Assembly: GCA_014529385.2 (NCBI GenBank)
Contig: CM043965.1
Span: 14,698,912-14,762,911 of the forward strand
Direction: 5' to 3'
Origin: Adiantum capillus-veneris
Lineage: Eukaryota > Streptophyta > Polypodiopsida > Polypodiales > Pteridaceae
Length of the DNA: 64,000 nt
The translations under genes and the position numbers were made by a program. Every line of letters starts with the position of its first letter. Positions within the stretch are counted from its first letter, which is position 1. Positions 25,309 to 35,044 of the stretch are shown here, piece by piece. The notes beneath the pieces are model-generated. The model ran no database searches. It was not told the origin of the DNA and saw only the letters and a program-made list of their open reading frames with translations.

Positions 25309-25690
25309 CTCTCTAAATGTGATACCATGCATCTAGAAGGCATGTGGCCCTAGATTTGTTTTGAAATATGATCACCCATGCTCACATCTAGAAGGAATTT
25401 GGAAATAGCCAAGGGATTTGAAGTAAACGAATGTATGTTTAGTGAGGTCTCTCTCCAAATATGATGACATGTGCTTACATCTTTAGTCGACACAAGCGTT
25501 AAATTTGGGAATCTTTTTTTGGATGAACTACCTATTCAAGATGTGGTCTTCTGGGATGCATTGGTCATTGCAAGGTACACAAACAAAGCAAGCCCAGAAA
25601 GTAGCGGGTAAAGGAAAAACTATGTCAACAACCTGTTGGTCATATGTATGCCAAGTGCGGTGTACATATGTTTGTATTCGATAAATATTC
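24985..25690 (+). pseudogene. PPR (pentatricopeptide repeat) fragments carried by the Helitron
   Basis: Three PPR-like blocks in plus orientation: VCMFAKCGVFVF followed one frame over by HELPIRDVVSWNTL (25048-25120), LDELPIQDVVFWDALVIARY (~25520-25580), and MYAKCGV...VFD-like near 25650-25680. MYAKCG and RDVVSWN-like motifs are hallmarks of PLS-type PPR proteins, which edit and process organelle RNA in plants. Frameshifts and a 35-base G run (25274-25308) break the gene, so it is a decayed fragment. Placement inside a Helitron is consistent with gene capture, common for plant Helitrons. Confidence 0.75.
25274..25308. repeat. poly-G tract (35 bases)
   Basis: An uninterrupted run of 35 G inside the Helitron, within the PPR remnant. 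Confidence 0.9.
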
Positions 25691-25930
25691 AATTTGTTCT
25701 CTACCCATCATTCACCAGCATGGCAATCAACCACACCCGCCCCGTATTGAGGATGTCTAATTGTGTCTGAGCTGGCATCCATCGCCAAGTTGCTCAGTTG
25801 ATAGCACGCAACATTATACAGTGGTAGAGCATGAATTGGAGATGTATAGAAATAGACATATACACACAATATACATGTACCTGTGGTAAGAGTGAGTGAG
25901 ACCCACCGGTAGGCGGGTCGCACGAGCTAG

Positions 25931-26200
25931 TGTGTATAAGGAGGAAACGAGGGCCAAGTGGGCTAAGCAAGCAGTAAAAGGGCTAGTAGAGGCTGGACAA
26001 ATCAAAGCTCAGGGTAAGGTTGAAGCCAAGCCAAATGAAAGGGCAAAAATGAAGGCCAAGGCCAAAAGGGGGCAAAAGGAGGAGTCGGATAGAGAGAGAG
26101 GGTCAAAGTCAAGCCGTGTGGAGCAATGCAAGGTTGAGGCCACAAATGGGTAAAAAATGAAAGATAAAAATAAAAAATAAAAAGCCAAGGGGAAATAGCG

Positions 26201-26263
<63 letters not shown>

Positions 26264-26713
26264 CAAGTGCAAAAGAGAGAAGAAGAGAGCAGATAGAGCA
26301 AGGCGGTGCCCCTCTCCCAAAAATGCCAATTCAAGGTGCCAAGTGGACCAATTAAAATGTAAATTCCCAAATTAAAGCCGCCCCCTATAAAAGTCAAAAT
26401 TGGATCAAATTAAGGGTTTTTTCTGGACTTTTGGGTGCCGTTTTGAAGCCTGCAAGTGGAGCTCTCTGACAGAGGGATGTGCCTGTCAAAGCCCTTTGTA
26501 TTTTCTTGTGAAAATGGCCATGGTGATGGTACTAGAAGCCCGTGTACATGTTTTGTGAAGTGCAATCAAGCCACCGTTGCCTCCTTTTGCTGTTGTTTCC
26601 CCTTCCCCCCTTCTGTTTCTCCTGCTTTCCTGTTTCCCATCGGTGTCGACTGTGTGGAAGTGTGTGCCCCCCGGACCGACGGTGTTTTGAGTGAGAGAGT
26701 GAGATTGAGTGGC

Positions 26714-26742
<29 letters not shown>
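25931..26742 (+). repeat. 3' LTR of gag-only element, piece 2 of 3
   Basis: Resumes at tgtgtataagg, the base after the Helitron, and is collinear with 18323-~19002. It includes the TATA box (26386-26393) and ends in a TG microsatellite (26714-26742), where the Penelope-like element begins. It has a 59-base C run (26202-26260) where the 5' LTR has only a short C-rich stretch, and two small insertions (~26465 and ~26545-26600). Confidence 0.9.
26202..26260. repeat. poly-C tract (59 bases)
   Basis: A run of 59 C replaces the segment that reads acatcgctaatgcccccc in the 5' LTR (~18592-18608). Confidence 0.9.
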
Positions 26743-26744
<2 letters not shown>

Positions 26745-29098
26745 ACTGTTATTTCTCCAACTATATAGAACTATATAGTGAATTGCACCATTGAACACAA
26801 CTAGTAGACTTTAAGACATGATACAATCATATTTATATACTCAGAGAACATGATCATAAATTACTTAATTAATTCTTCAAGAATGAAGTACAATATGTCA
26901 CTTAGGAGGAGTAGGACGTCCTCTGGTAAGTGAAGGAGAGATCGGTACCTGCCACCATCCAAACATCAAAGCTTATTAGAATAGTCTACAATGAATGGGT
27001 GGACAGGTACCAAGTGACCTCTGCCACTTGTTATTGATGTCACACCCCTAGAACAACCTCCTACTATTATCCTGAATTTTGATTTTTTACATTGGTCGGT
27101 TCAAAAACTGCTTTTGCTTTCCTAGGTAAGTATTCCCTAGTCCTATAGGGTTCTACTGTAGGTAATTTAAGCTCCAATCTGGCCATTTGTAGCTTTTTAT
27201 TAATTGCCTTCATGTTCTCTGGGTTACTATTCACCCTAATTCGTGCAGTCAGCCTTACTTTGTTTGGTTCCTGTATCAGACAAGCATTCATTTCATGAGC
27301 GTTGGCAATCATTGTTTAAAAACATTTGCCAGAGTTCTGTTTATTTTTCTAAACAATTTAAAAAAAAAACCATAACCGTATCAAGGTTTCAAACATTTCA
27401 ATTATCTTCCTGTATGTGATTCAAAACCTGCTCTCAAACAGCACTCGTTACTTATCTTGACAAGCAACCAGTTGCTTTTCGAAAACACCTTAATATGCAT
27501 GACTTTCAAAAAACAACCTTTATCAATACCTACAAATGATTGGTTAAGCATAATATGGTCTCAATCACAAAAAGAATTTCCTTATTCAAATTAAGTTTGT
27601 AACCATCCAGTTACTTCTATATTTTTGCTCATACCAGCAAAGCCAGCTTGCTCATTCACCACGATATGTTTAGAGAGTACATTCATTTTCAGTCCAGCCA
27701 TACATGTGATTCAACAATCTCTCAAAAAAAACCATAGTTATTATGTCATTTGTTCTCGACAAGTGACCACTTCCATATTAATTCTCTTCCAGAACTACAT
27801 CATGTATACATGCATATGCTCAGGTATGCACAACTAAGTGTTATCAACTACCAGGAAACATTCATCTATATGTATCAGTGTGATTAAGTGGGTGTTTATT
27901 TTCAAAAAAAAACTGAAAAAGCTGAAAAAGCGGTCTTAGTACCCAGACATTTAGTTGATCACGTATGCATTATCTGTTCAATATTCCTGTTATAGGTTCC
28001 CAAAGTCTTAGTTTTCCTATTTCCCAATTATGCATTTCCTCCTGCTTGAATATATTCAATAATCCAGTACTCCAGCTAATTACATCAGCTCATGTCTAGT
28101 ACGAAAGCTATATTGCAAATGATATACAGAGTAACGATCAGTACAGTTTACGTTTTTAAAGATCAGTACCGTTTATGCTCATGCACCAGAAGCTATCAGT
28201 ACAATTTACACTTTTAAAGACCATAATTCTCGAGTCATTACCTTGTTGCATGCATTGAAAACAACTGTTTTACTGTTATTTTTTCATGCAAATTAGTGCA
28301 CACAGATGTTAAATATGCTACACTTTTATTCATATAAATTCATCCTTATGGACTCTGAGTTTAATACCTCAGCTGTGCGCATTAAGACAACGCATAATAT
28401 GTGTAAGTATAATGTGTTAAGCTCAGTAGATCAAGGTGGAGATCTACCTGTGAACTCGTCATTGCCTCCCTCAGCGTTAGGAGATGCCTCTGCAGGAAAT
28501 GTCAATGCGCGGAGTCTCCTCCACTCCCTTATGTTCGGATTAGCTTTCGGGCGTTGATGCCTGCGTATGTGCAAAGGGCGATGGTGCAGGTGTGGTGTGT
28601 GTGCTCGACGAGCGATGGTGCAGGTGTGGTGTGTGTGCTTGATTAGGCAATAGTGCAGATGAGGTGCCTGCTATGGTTCGCGCTGCGTTTATATGCGCCT
28701 CAATAGCTCTACCTGAATTCGGTGCTTTCAAGACAGCCATGCTCATGCCTCGGCTCAAAGACTACATTTAGCAGTAATACCTTTTATTTAATTCTTAGCA
28801 TGTGAGATTCCTTTAAAATTGTGTTGTGCCCTTAATCCATTAGGCCCAATTCACGTGCGAAGACATCGAGTCCTTTTATTCCTAGGCACCAATTAGAATG
28901 TTCCATTCCAAACAATATTTGAATACAACCATATGAAGAACAATTTCTATGAGAATGGCATAAGATGTTCTCCGAAAACTCTCCGGGGCATTCACATTGT
29001 TCCTCCACTGCTTCCTTTGCCTGATAGTGTATGTCCGACCGATTTCTGCATGAGTAGCAAGTTACCAGCATATTAACCAGGTTCTTAGGTATCGTGTA

Positions 29099-29100
<2 letters not shown>
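26742..29100 (-). repeat. pseudo-LTR A (downstream copy, 2359 bp)
   Basis: Near-identical to 32618-34975 over its full length, with only scattered single-base differences (for example c/t in ttatttctcc). On the minus strand it follows the RT frame and a (CA)n run (29129-29101). It contains a dangling second copy of predicted exon 1 (27312-27091) and a Cys/His-rich frame (28832-29098). The high identity suggests a young insertion or tandem unit formation. Confidence 0.92.

Positions 29101-29129
<29 letters not shown>
29101..29129. repeat. (GT)n at the unit boundary
   Basis: Internal microsatellite exactly where the pseudo-LTR begins, mirroring the (TG)n at the outer end of the other copy. Confidence 0.95.
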
Positions 29130-29130
<1 letters not shown>

Positions 29131-29155
29131 CCCTCCCCATCCCTGGGGTAAGGTA

Positions 29156-29184
29156 CACTTAGTGGGGGGTAGGCCCACTAAGTG
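29156..29184 (-). other. hairpin at the RT stop codon
   Basis: cacttagtgg (29156-29165) and ccactaagtg (29175-29184) form a perfect 10-bp stem with a 9-base loop, overlapping the stop codon of the RT frame (29159-29161 on the minus strand). It could be a structural signal at the 3' end of the coding region. Confidence 0.6.
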
Positions 29185-32100
29185 GACCTATCCCCTCACC
29201 AAGTGTTTTAATGATTTTAATAGTGTCAAATCGTGCTCCAGGAAATCGAATGTTCTGCAAAAATTTGTTAATATAGTTTGTGACCACCTGCTTAGAAAAT
29301 CCATTTCTTTCAAACATGTCGATTAGACGTACTATGTCCTGATATGCAATTGCTAGGTGCGAGGCATTATATACAATTGGCATAACTTGTGATATACATA
29401 CTTTGGCTGCCATCGCTTTGGGTCTATTAGCGGATGCATGTATAATGAGATACTATTTATTGGTAACCCGTCCTTTTCCCAATATGTAGATGAAGTAAAG
29501 TCCCCAATATATGGTCGTAGCAATCCTATTCTTGTGTTTAAATATTTTGCACCATGTGTATCAGATGTTTGCTTCATACTGATGATGTCCAATGGATATA
29601 TGGTAAAGGGGTCCTCATGAGACAAGGGTTTATTATGGTTTAAACACTGTAACACAAACCTGTTGTTAATGAATAGTAAATCATCCATAAACCTCCATGA
29701 GTAAAGAAAAGTAGCCATCATTTCCAATTCACCCAATTTTGCGAGTTTTTTAATGAAGCTTAGTTCAAACCAAGCCAAATATAAGTTACACCAGATAGGG
29801 GAACACGAGTACCCCATTGGTATGCCTTTCTTTTGTTTGTATATGTCCCGCCCAAGCTGAGTGTAACAATGATCCAACACAAACCGGTTTAATTCTTTAA
29901 AATAATCAAAGGACCAAGTGACCTCTTTGTATTGTTTGGTAAGGTATATTTGCTTTTTTACCCGTTTGAAACCCATGTAACCTGCAGATGAAATGATTCT
30001 CAATATGTCTTCCATAACTATGATCAGGCCATTAGCTCCATCATGGGGAATGTCTTCATAGCATGCTTTTATGTCAAAAGAGTATATAGAGAATATTTGT
30101 GGAGGTAGGTTTATATGGAAGTCAAATTGATTATTGATTAACCAATAACAATTTGTCTGTGTGTGAACAAACATTTTATATTTAAGATGCAAGAGTTCCG
30201 TGATCTCAATAAATCCAGTGTTCAAAGCTGACAGCATGGATGATATTCTGGCTGTGATTTCTGAGAATAAACAGTTATGTGCATTCGTAATCCATCGAAA
30301 CTCTTTTTTGTGAAGCTTATAGTTCCCCATTAGGTAAGGTAATGTAGGTGTTTTAGGTGTTTCCAGGTTCATGCTTTCACAAAATCCATTAACTTCTTCT
30401 ATGAGTTCTGGTTCAGATATAGGTGCCCTGATAAACTCCTCAGACAAGAGTCTAGTTTTTGCTTTGATCCTTGCTAACTTCTTGCAAATGAAGATCGGAG
30501 TTTGTGCAGACTTATCAATACCACAGATATATATGAATCGCATAACATAATTCAGTTCATCCATTAGCTCTTCGTTTAAAAACCAAGGAGTTTGATTCCT
30601 CCTAAAGTTTGGAAAAGTCTCCTGAAACTGTTCGAGGATCAAGTGTTTGATGCAATCATGGTGTTCCGAAGTACTAGAAATATGCATAATGGCGCATATT
30701 GTATCCCATGCTAGGCAAAACTCTTTTATCACAGGGCTAGGATTGACAGGAACATAAGGTATATGGTTAAGACCCTTACTGATAAATTCTTTAAGCAGAG
30801 GGTGTCTGAATACATTGGGTGAAGTAGATAACACATGTTTTCCAATATTCCCAAAGTGTACTAGGTGATTAGCAAACCTATTATGCGAGAGACATCCACA
30901 TTCCTCATTAGCATTAATGAATTTCGTAAATGTGGATCTAGGCTTATACATATAGTGAGCTATGTTATTAGCGTACTTCCACCCAAAGACAATTTTGAAA
31001 TATGATATGGATCTTGGGATCCTAAAATGAGTGAGAATTCTACTAAAGAAAGAGGTAGGGTGAATAAAATCCATGAATTTATTGCAGAATAACAAGTGTA
31101 TAAACCTACCATTCTTTCTATGTTTTTTTACCAATGTTTGTAAGCCATTATTTTTTGTGTATAAAGTTCGTACCTCTTCTTCTTGGGTGTTGTACTCCAA
31201 GGTTTTGGTGTCACCTAGATCGTCTGAGCCCCGAAATTGACGTGGTCTTTTTGTGGATGAAGAGGCAAAACTGCCACGGGTGTTGGTAATTCTCTTCATT
31301 GGTTGCTTTCCTTTCATCGGTTTGAGGATGCTTTCAATGGTTTGAGCAATGGGAGTGGATTGAATTTTGGGAAGAAGAGGAGTACCAGGGGAGTAGACCA
31401 CCAGCCCTTTAACTGCTTCAATTAGTTGCTCATGAAAGGCATAATATACAATGACTGCATGGCGTAGCTCCACAGGGAAGGCAGCCACCCAGGCAATGAA
31501 GGCATAGATTTGTGCTGGTCCTGAAGAAAATTGGAAAAATTTAGGAAGATTTTGAAAAACACTCCAGAGTAGTTGGTCAAACCATATGATCGAGGCCGAA
31601 CAAGTCGAGTTAGCATCCAATTTCCTGCATTGGCATTTGACAAAAGGTCTATAAGTGTTCCAGCAGCTTCTCAAGAATCTTTATGGTCTTTGAGTTTGTC
31701 TGTGAGTGCCAATCCTTTAGTCCTAGCGATGAGCTTCGAGTTGGAGCATTTGTTCGAGTCCACATCTGAAAGTTTAACTTGGGGAAGATCAAAAGGTAAG
31801 TCGGAAGAAAGTAGGTGTTTTGCTTGAAGAGCTAGAGTTTGGCATTGATCTACTACTTCAGGGGCAAGGCTACATAAGAGAGCTATAGCAGAGATAGAAA
31901 AAGGGGCGCAGTGGTTAATTAGCTCAAAATCCCATAGTTTATTATCTAGACGAATGGCATCAAGCTCTACCTGTCTGGGAGGCAGAAGAGGAATAGCTTC
32001 CGAGAAGACTTTAGATATGGATTTTTCGCCCTTCTCAGAATTTGAGATAGCTAGAGATGCAATGGCTTCTCTTTCTTCACGGTCAAGGAGATCGAGATCG

Positions 32101-32516
32101 AGTAATGGGTTAACCACTTTCTCGCTATGTTTGATTTCTAAGGGGACTGTCGGGAGATTGTTAATGAGGTAAAGCTTATTAACAATAGTGGGGAGGGAAT
32201 TAAAATAGAACTCCACGTCCGTACGATCCTGGAAATCAATGAAGCAAAGAGAAAGAAGAAAATTATCTAGAGAGGAAAGAAGCTTACGAAGATCTTTTAT
32301 TGCTACTGCTAGAAGGGAGATCCAATCATTGACTGAGGCTATACAAAGAGCAGACAAGGAGTGGTTGGCAATTGCCTCTTTCTCAAAATCCAAAAGCTTT
32401 TTATGAAAATCTGGGCCCTTAAAGCATGATAATATGCACTGAGTCCCCAACGGTGGAATTGGAAGGTCCTTAATGTCGGCGTAGCCGAGTTTTGTCAGGG
32501 ATGAAATCCATCCAGC
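29159..32516 (-). pseudogene. Penelope-like reverse transcriptase, long frame with three breaks
   Basis: Read from 32516 down, one long coding region is visible: ~281 codons without any Met up to a TGA (31673-31671), continuing in the same frame to ~31565, then -1 into the 31674-29353 frame, then -1 again at ~29416 to a stop at 29159. Counted in the 31674 frame, residues 259-261 are C-G-C within EECGCLSHNRF, the CxC motif of Naiad/Chlamys elements; fingers motif NYKLHKKEFRWI (451-462); motif A SFDIKACYEDI (532-542); motif B KGIPMGYSCSP (616-626); motif C RFMDD (661-665). The thumb continues after the second shift (29413-29159). The N-terminal ~400 residues are not GIY-YIG and I do not recognise them. 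Confidence 0.9.
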
Positions 32517-32966
32517 CTGTTAACACAGACATCAAGATAAGGATATGCTATTAGTATAGTGCAATTCACTATATAGTGACAGTCCGACCAAAGACTGCGT
32601 GGAATATATTGTGTGTGTTTACTGTTATTTTTCCAACTATACAGAACTATATAGTGAATTGCACCATTGAACACAACTAGTAGACTTTAAGACATGATAC
32701 AATCATATTTATATACTCAGAGAACATGATCATAAATTACTGAATTAATTCTTCAAGAATGAAGTACAATATGTCACTTAGGAGGAGTAGGACGTCCTCT
32801 GGTAAGTGAAGCAGAGATCGGTACCTGCCACCATCCAAACATCAAAGCTTATTAGAATAGGCTACAATGAATGGGTAGACAGGTACCAAGTGACCTCTGC
32901 CACTTGTTATTGCTGTCACACCCCTAGAACAACCTCCTACTATTATCCTGAATTTTGATTTTTTAC
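32517..32966 (-). other. predicted 450-nt intron crossing the tandem-unit junction
   Basis: On the minus strand the donor AAT^GTAAAA (32967/32966) and acceptor GTTAACAG^GCTGG (32517/32516) would join predicted exon 1 to the long RT frame in phase 0. The intron contains the junction between pseudo-LTR B and the full unit (32617/32618). The downstream frame has no Met for ~280 codons and is preceded by an in-frame TAA inside this interval, so a spliced start is likely. No transcript was available to test it. Confidence 0.5.
32559..32664. repeat. 19-bp perfect inverted repeat flanking the unit junction
   Basis: gtgcaattcactatatagt (32559-32577) is the exact reverse complement of 32646-32664, 68 bp apart. 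It straddles the boundary between the interior and pseudo-LTR B. In pseudo-LTR A only one arm exists (~26770-26788). Confidence 0.85.
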
Positions 32967-33188
32967 ATTGGTCGGTTCAAAAACCGCTTTTGCTTTCCTA
33001 GGTAAGTATTCCCTAGTCCTATAGGGTTCTACTGTAGGTAATTTAAGCTCCAATCTGGCCATTTGTAGCTTTTTATTAATTGCCTTCATGTTCTCTGGGT
33101 TACTATTCACCCTAATTCGTGCAGTCAGCCTTACTTTGTTTGGTTCTTGTATCAGACAAGCATTCATTTCATGAGCGTTGGCAATCAT
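32967..33188 (-). CDS. predicted exon 1 of Penelope-like ORF
   Basis: ATG at 33188 in the context aacaATGatt opens 74 codons (MIANAHEMNACLIQEP..., ...KAKAVFEPTN) up to a donor GTAAAA. The peptide is basic and rich in Lys, Arg and Asn, with no domain I recognise. Unspliced, the frame ends a few codons later (NQNSG, stop). The same exon in pseudo-LTR A (27312-27091) has no downstream RT frame. Phase and length fit joining to 32516, but the assignment depends on the predicted intron. Confidence 0.5.
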
Positions 33189-34707
33189 TGTTTAAAAAAA
33201 TTTGCCAAAGTTCTGTTTATTTTTCTAAACAATTTTCAAAAAAAACCATAACCGTATCAAGGTTTCAAACATTTCAATTATCTTCCTATATGTGATTCAA
33301 AACCTGCTCTCAAACAGCACCCGTTACTTATCTTGACAAGCAACCAGTTGCTTTTCGAAAACACCTTAATATGCATGACTTTCAAAAAACAACCTTTATC
33401 AATACCTACAAATGATTGGTTAATCATAATATACTCTCAATCACAAAAAGCATTTCCTTATTCAAATTAAGTTTGTAACCATCCAGTTACTTATATATTT
33501 TTGCTCAGACCAGCAAAGCCATCTTGCTCATTCACCATGATATGTTTAGAGAGTACATTCATTTTCAGTCCAGCCATACATGTGATTCAACAATCTCTAA
33601 AAAAAAACCATAGTTATTATGTCATTTGTTCTCGACAAGTGACCACTTCCATATTAATTCTCTTCCAGAACTACATCATGTATACATGCATATGCTCAGG
33701 TATTCACAACTAAGTGTTATCAACTACCAGGAAACATTAATCTATATGTATCAGTGTGATTAAGTGGGTGTTTATTTTCAAAAAAAAACTGAAAAAGCTG
33801 GAAAAGCGGTCTTAGTACCTAGACATTTAGTTGATCACGCATGCATTATCTATTCAATATTCCTGTTATAGGTTCCCAAAGTCTTAGTTTTCCTATTTCC
33901 CAATTATGCATTTCCTCCTGCTTGAATATATTCAATAATCCAGTACTCCAGCTAATCACATCAGCTCATGTCTAGTACAAAAGCTATATTGCAAATGATA
34001 TACAGAGTAACGATCAGTACAGTTTACGTTTTTAAAGATCAGTACCGTTTATGCTCATGCACTAGAAGCTATCAGTACAATTTACACTTTTAAAGACCAT
34101 AATTCTCGGGTCAGTACCCTGTTGCATGCATTGAAAACAACTGTTTTACTATTATTTTTTCATGCGAATTAGTGCACACAGATGTTAAATATGCTACACT
34201 TTTATTCATATAAATTCATCCTTATGGACTCTGAGTTTAATACCTCAGTTGTGCGCATTAAGACAACGCATAATATGTGTAAGTATAATGTGTTAAGCTC
34301 AGTAGATCAAGGTGGAGATCTACCTGTGAACTCGTCATTGCCTCCCTCAGCGTTAGGAGATGCCTCTGCAGGAAATGTCAATGCGCGGAGTCTCCTCCAC
34401 TCCCTTATGTTCGGATTAGCTTTCGGGCGTTGATGCCTGCGTATGTGCAAAGGGCGATGGTGCAGGTGTGGTGTGTGTGCTCGACGAGCGATGGTGCAGG
34501 CGTGGTGTGTGTGCTTGATTAGGCAATAGTGCAAATGAGGTGCCTGCTATGGTTCGCGCTGCGTTTATATGCGCCTCAATAGCTCGACCCGAATTCGGTG
34601 CTTTCAAGACAGCCATGCTCATGACTCGGCTCAAAGACTACATTTAGCAGTAATACCTTTTATTTAATTCTTAGCATGTGAGATTCCTTTAAAATTGTGT
34701 TGTGCCC

Positions 34708-34974
34708 TTAATCCATTAGGCCCAATTCACGTGCGAAGACATCGAGTCCTTTTATTCCTAGGCACCAATTAGAATGTTCCATTCCAAACAATATTTGAAT
34801 ACAACCATATGAAGAACAATTTCTATGAGAATGGCATAAGATGTTCTCCGAAAACTCTCCGGGGCATTCACATTGTTCCTCCACTGCTTCCTTTGCCTTA
34901 TAGTGTATGTCCGACCGATTTCTGCATGAGTAGCAAGTTACCAGCATATTAACCAGGTTCTTAGGTATCGTGTA
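34708..34974 (-). CDS. Cys/His-rich frame at the start of the pseudo-LTR
   Basis: Directly after the (CA)n, the minus strand reads IPKNLVNMLVTCYSCRNRSD..., then QCECPGEF, CHSHRNCSSYGC and ...ELGLMD stop. C-x2-C, C-x-C and closely spaced Cys/His suggest a small metal-binding fold, but there is no start codon outside the microsatellite. The copy at 28832-29098 differs by about one residue (Q/K), which the recent duplication alone would explain. It may be a chance frame. Confidence 0.3.
   Translation of the reverse strand, partial: YTIPKNLVNMLVTCYSCRNRSDIHYKAKEAVEEQCECPGEFSENILCHSHRNCSSYGCIQILFGMEHSNWCLGIKGLDVFARELGLMD

Positions 34975-34975
<1 letters not shown>

Positions 34976-35044
<69 letters not shown>
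34976..35044. repeat. (TG)n at the outer boundary of the Penelope-like element
   Basis: About 34 TG units with one TTTG interruption, the right-hand remnant or expansion of the target microsatellite. Confidence 0.95.

Larger units (their letters stand above)
22614..25930 (+). mobile_element. non-autonomous Helitron (3317 bp) in the 3' LTR
   Basis: The 5' end is TCTATACTACTCTATTAAG, the typical plant Helitron start. The 3' end has an 8-bp hairpin GACCCACC/GGCGGGTC (25900-25919, one A/C mismatch, loop GGTA), a 7-base spacer, and CTAG at 25927-25930. Flanks are ...agtcaca and tgtgtata..., so insertion is between A and T with no target duplication. The intact 5' LTR reads agtcacatgtgtata at 18316-18330, the exact empty site. 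No Rep/helicase is encoded. Cargo includes PPR fragments (24985-25690), (CT)n and (GA)n tracts and a 35-base G run. Rolling-circle transposition would rely on an autonomous relative. Confidence 0.92.
26742..34975 (-). mobile_element. Penelope-like element (Naiad/Chlamys type), tandem one-and-a-half unit
   Basis: The element lies on the minus strand: pseudo-LTR B (34975-32618), interior with the RT reading frame (32617-29101), pseudo-LTR A (29100-26742). It is bounded on both sides by TG runs (26714-26742 and 34976-35044), and the intact 5' LTR of the host element has just (TG)5 there, so the insertion went into a microsatellite. The RT has the CxC and RFMDD motifs of the Naiad/Chlamys branch of Penelope-like elements. 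That branch is known to prefer microsatellites and to form pseudo-LTRs. I saw neither a GIY-YIG endonuclease nor a hammerhead ribozyme core, by eye only. Confidence 0.88.
32618..34975 (-). repeat. pseudo-LTR B (upstream copy, 2358 bp)
   Basis: Upstream partial unit of the element. On the minus strand it starts right after the host (CA)n and would supply promoter, 5' UTR and exon 1 to the following full unit, much as an LTR would. It matches 26742-29100 almost base for base. Confidence 0.92.

Noticed and set aside
25740-25860. tRNA-like gctcagttgatagcacgc suggesting a SINE
   Set aside because: No B box was seen, and the segment is better explained as the 3' part of the Helitron, whose end is defined at 25930.
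26009-26397. Frames with long poly-Gly on the minus strand
   Set aside because: They are translations of the 59-base C run in the 3' LTR.
28306-28557. Plus-strand 83-codon frame conserved in both pseudo-LTR copies (also 34182-34433)
   Set aside because: Conservation follows from the recent duplication of the whole 2.36 kb segment, and the strand is opposite to the element's coding strand.
26742-29100. Pseudo-LTRs as a true LTR pair of a retrovirus-like element
   Set aside because: There is no primer site, purine tract, gag, protease or integrase, and the RT is Penelope-type; tandem-unit pseudo-LTRs explain the repeats.
31422-31674. CQC near the start of the 31674 frame (FVKCQCRKLD) as the CxC motif
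   Set aside because: That stretch is probably out of frame, since the preceding frame continues past the TGA; the CGC at 30900 has the right context and distance to the RT.
26742-34975. Hammerhead ribozyme in the pseudo-LTR
   Set aside because: I scanned by eye for the CTGANGA...GAAA core on the minus strand and saw no convincing match; a covariance search would be needed to be certain.
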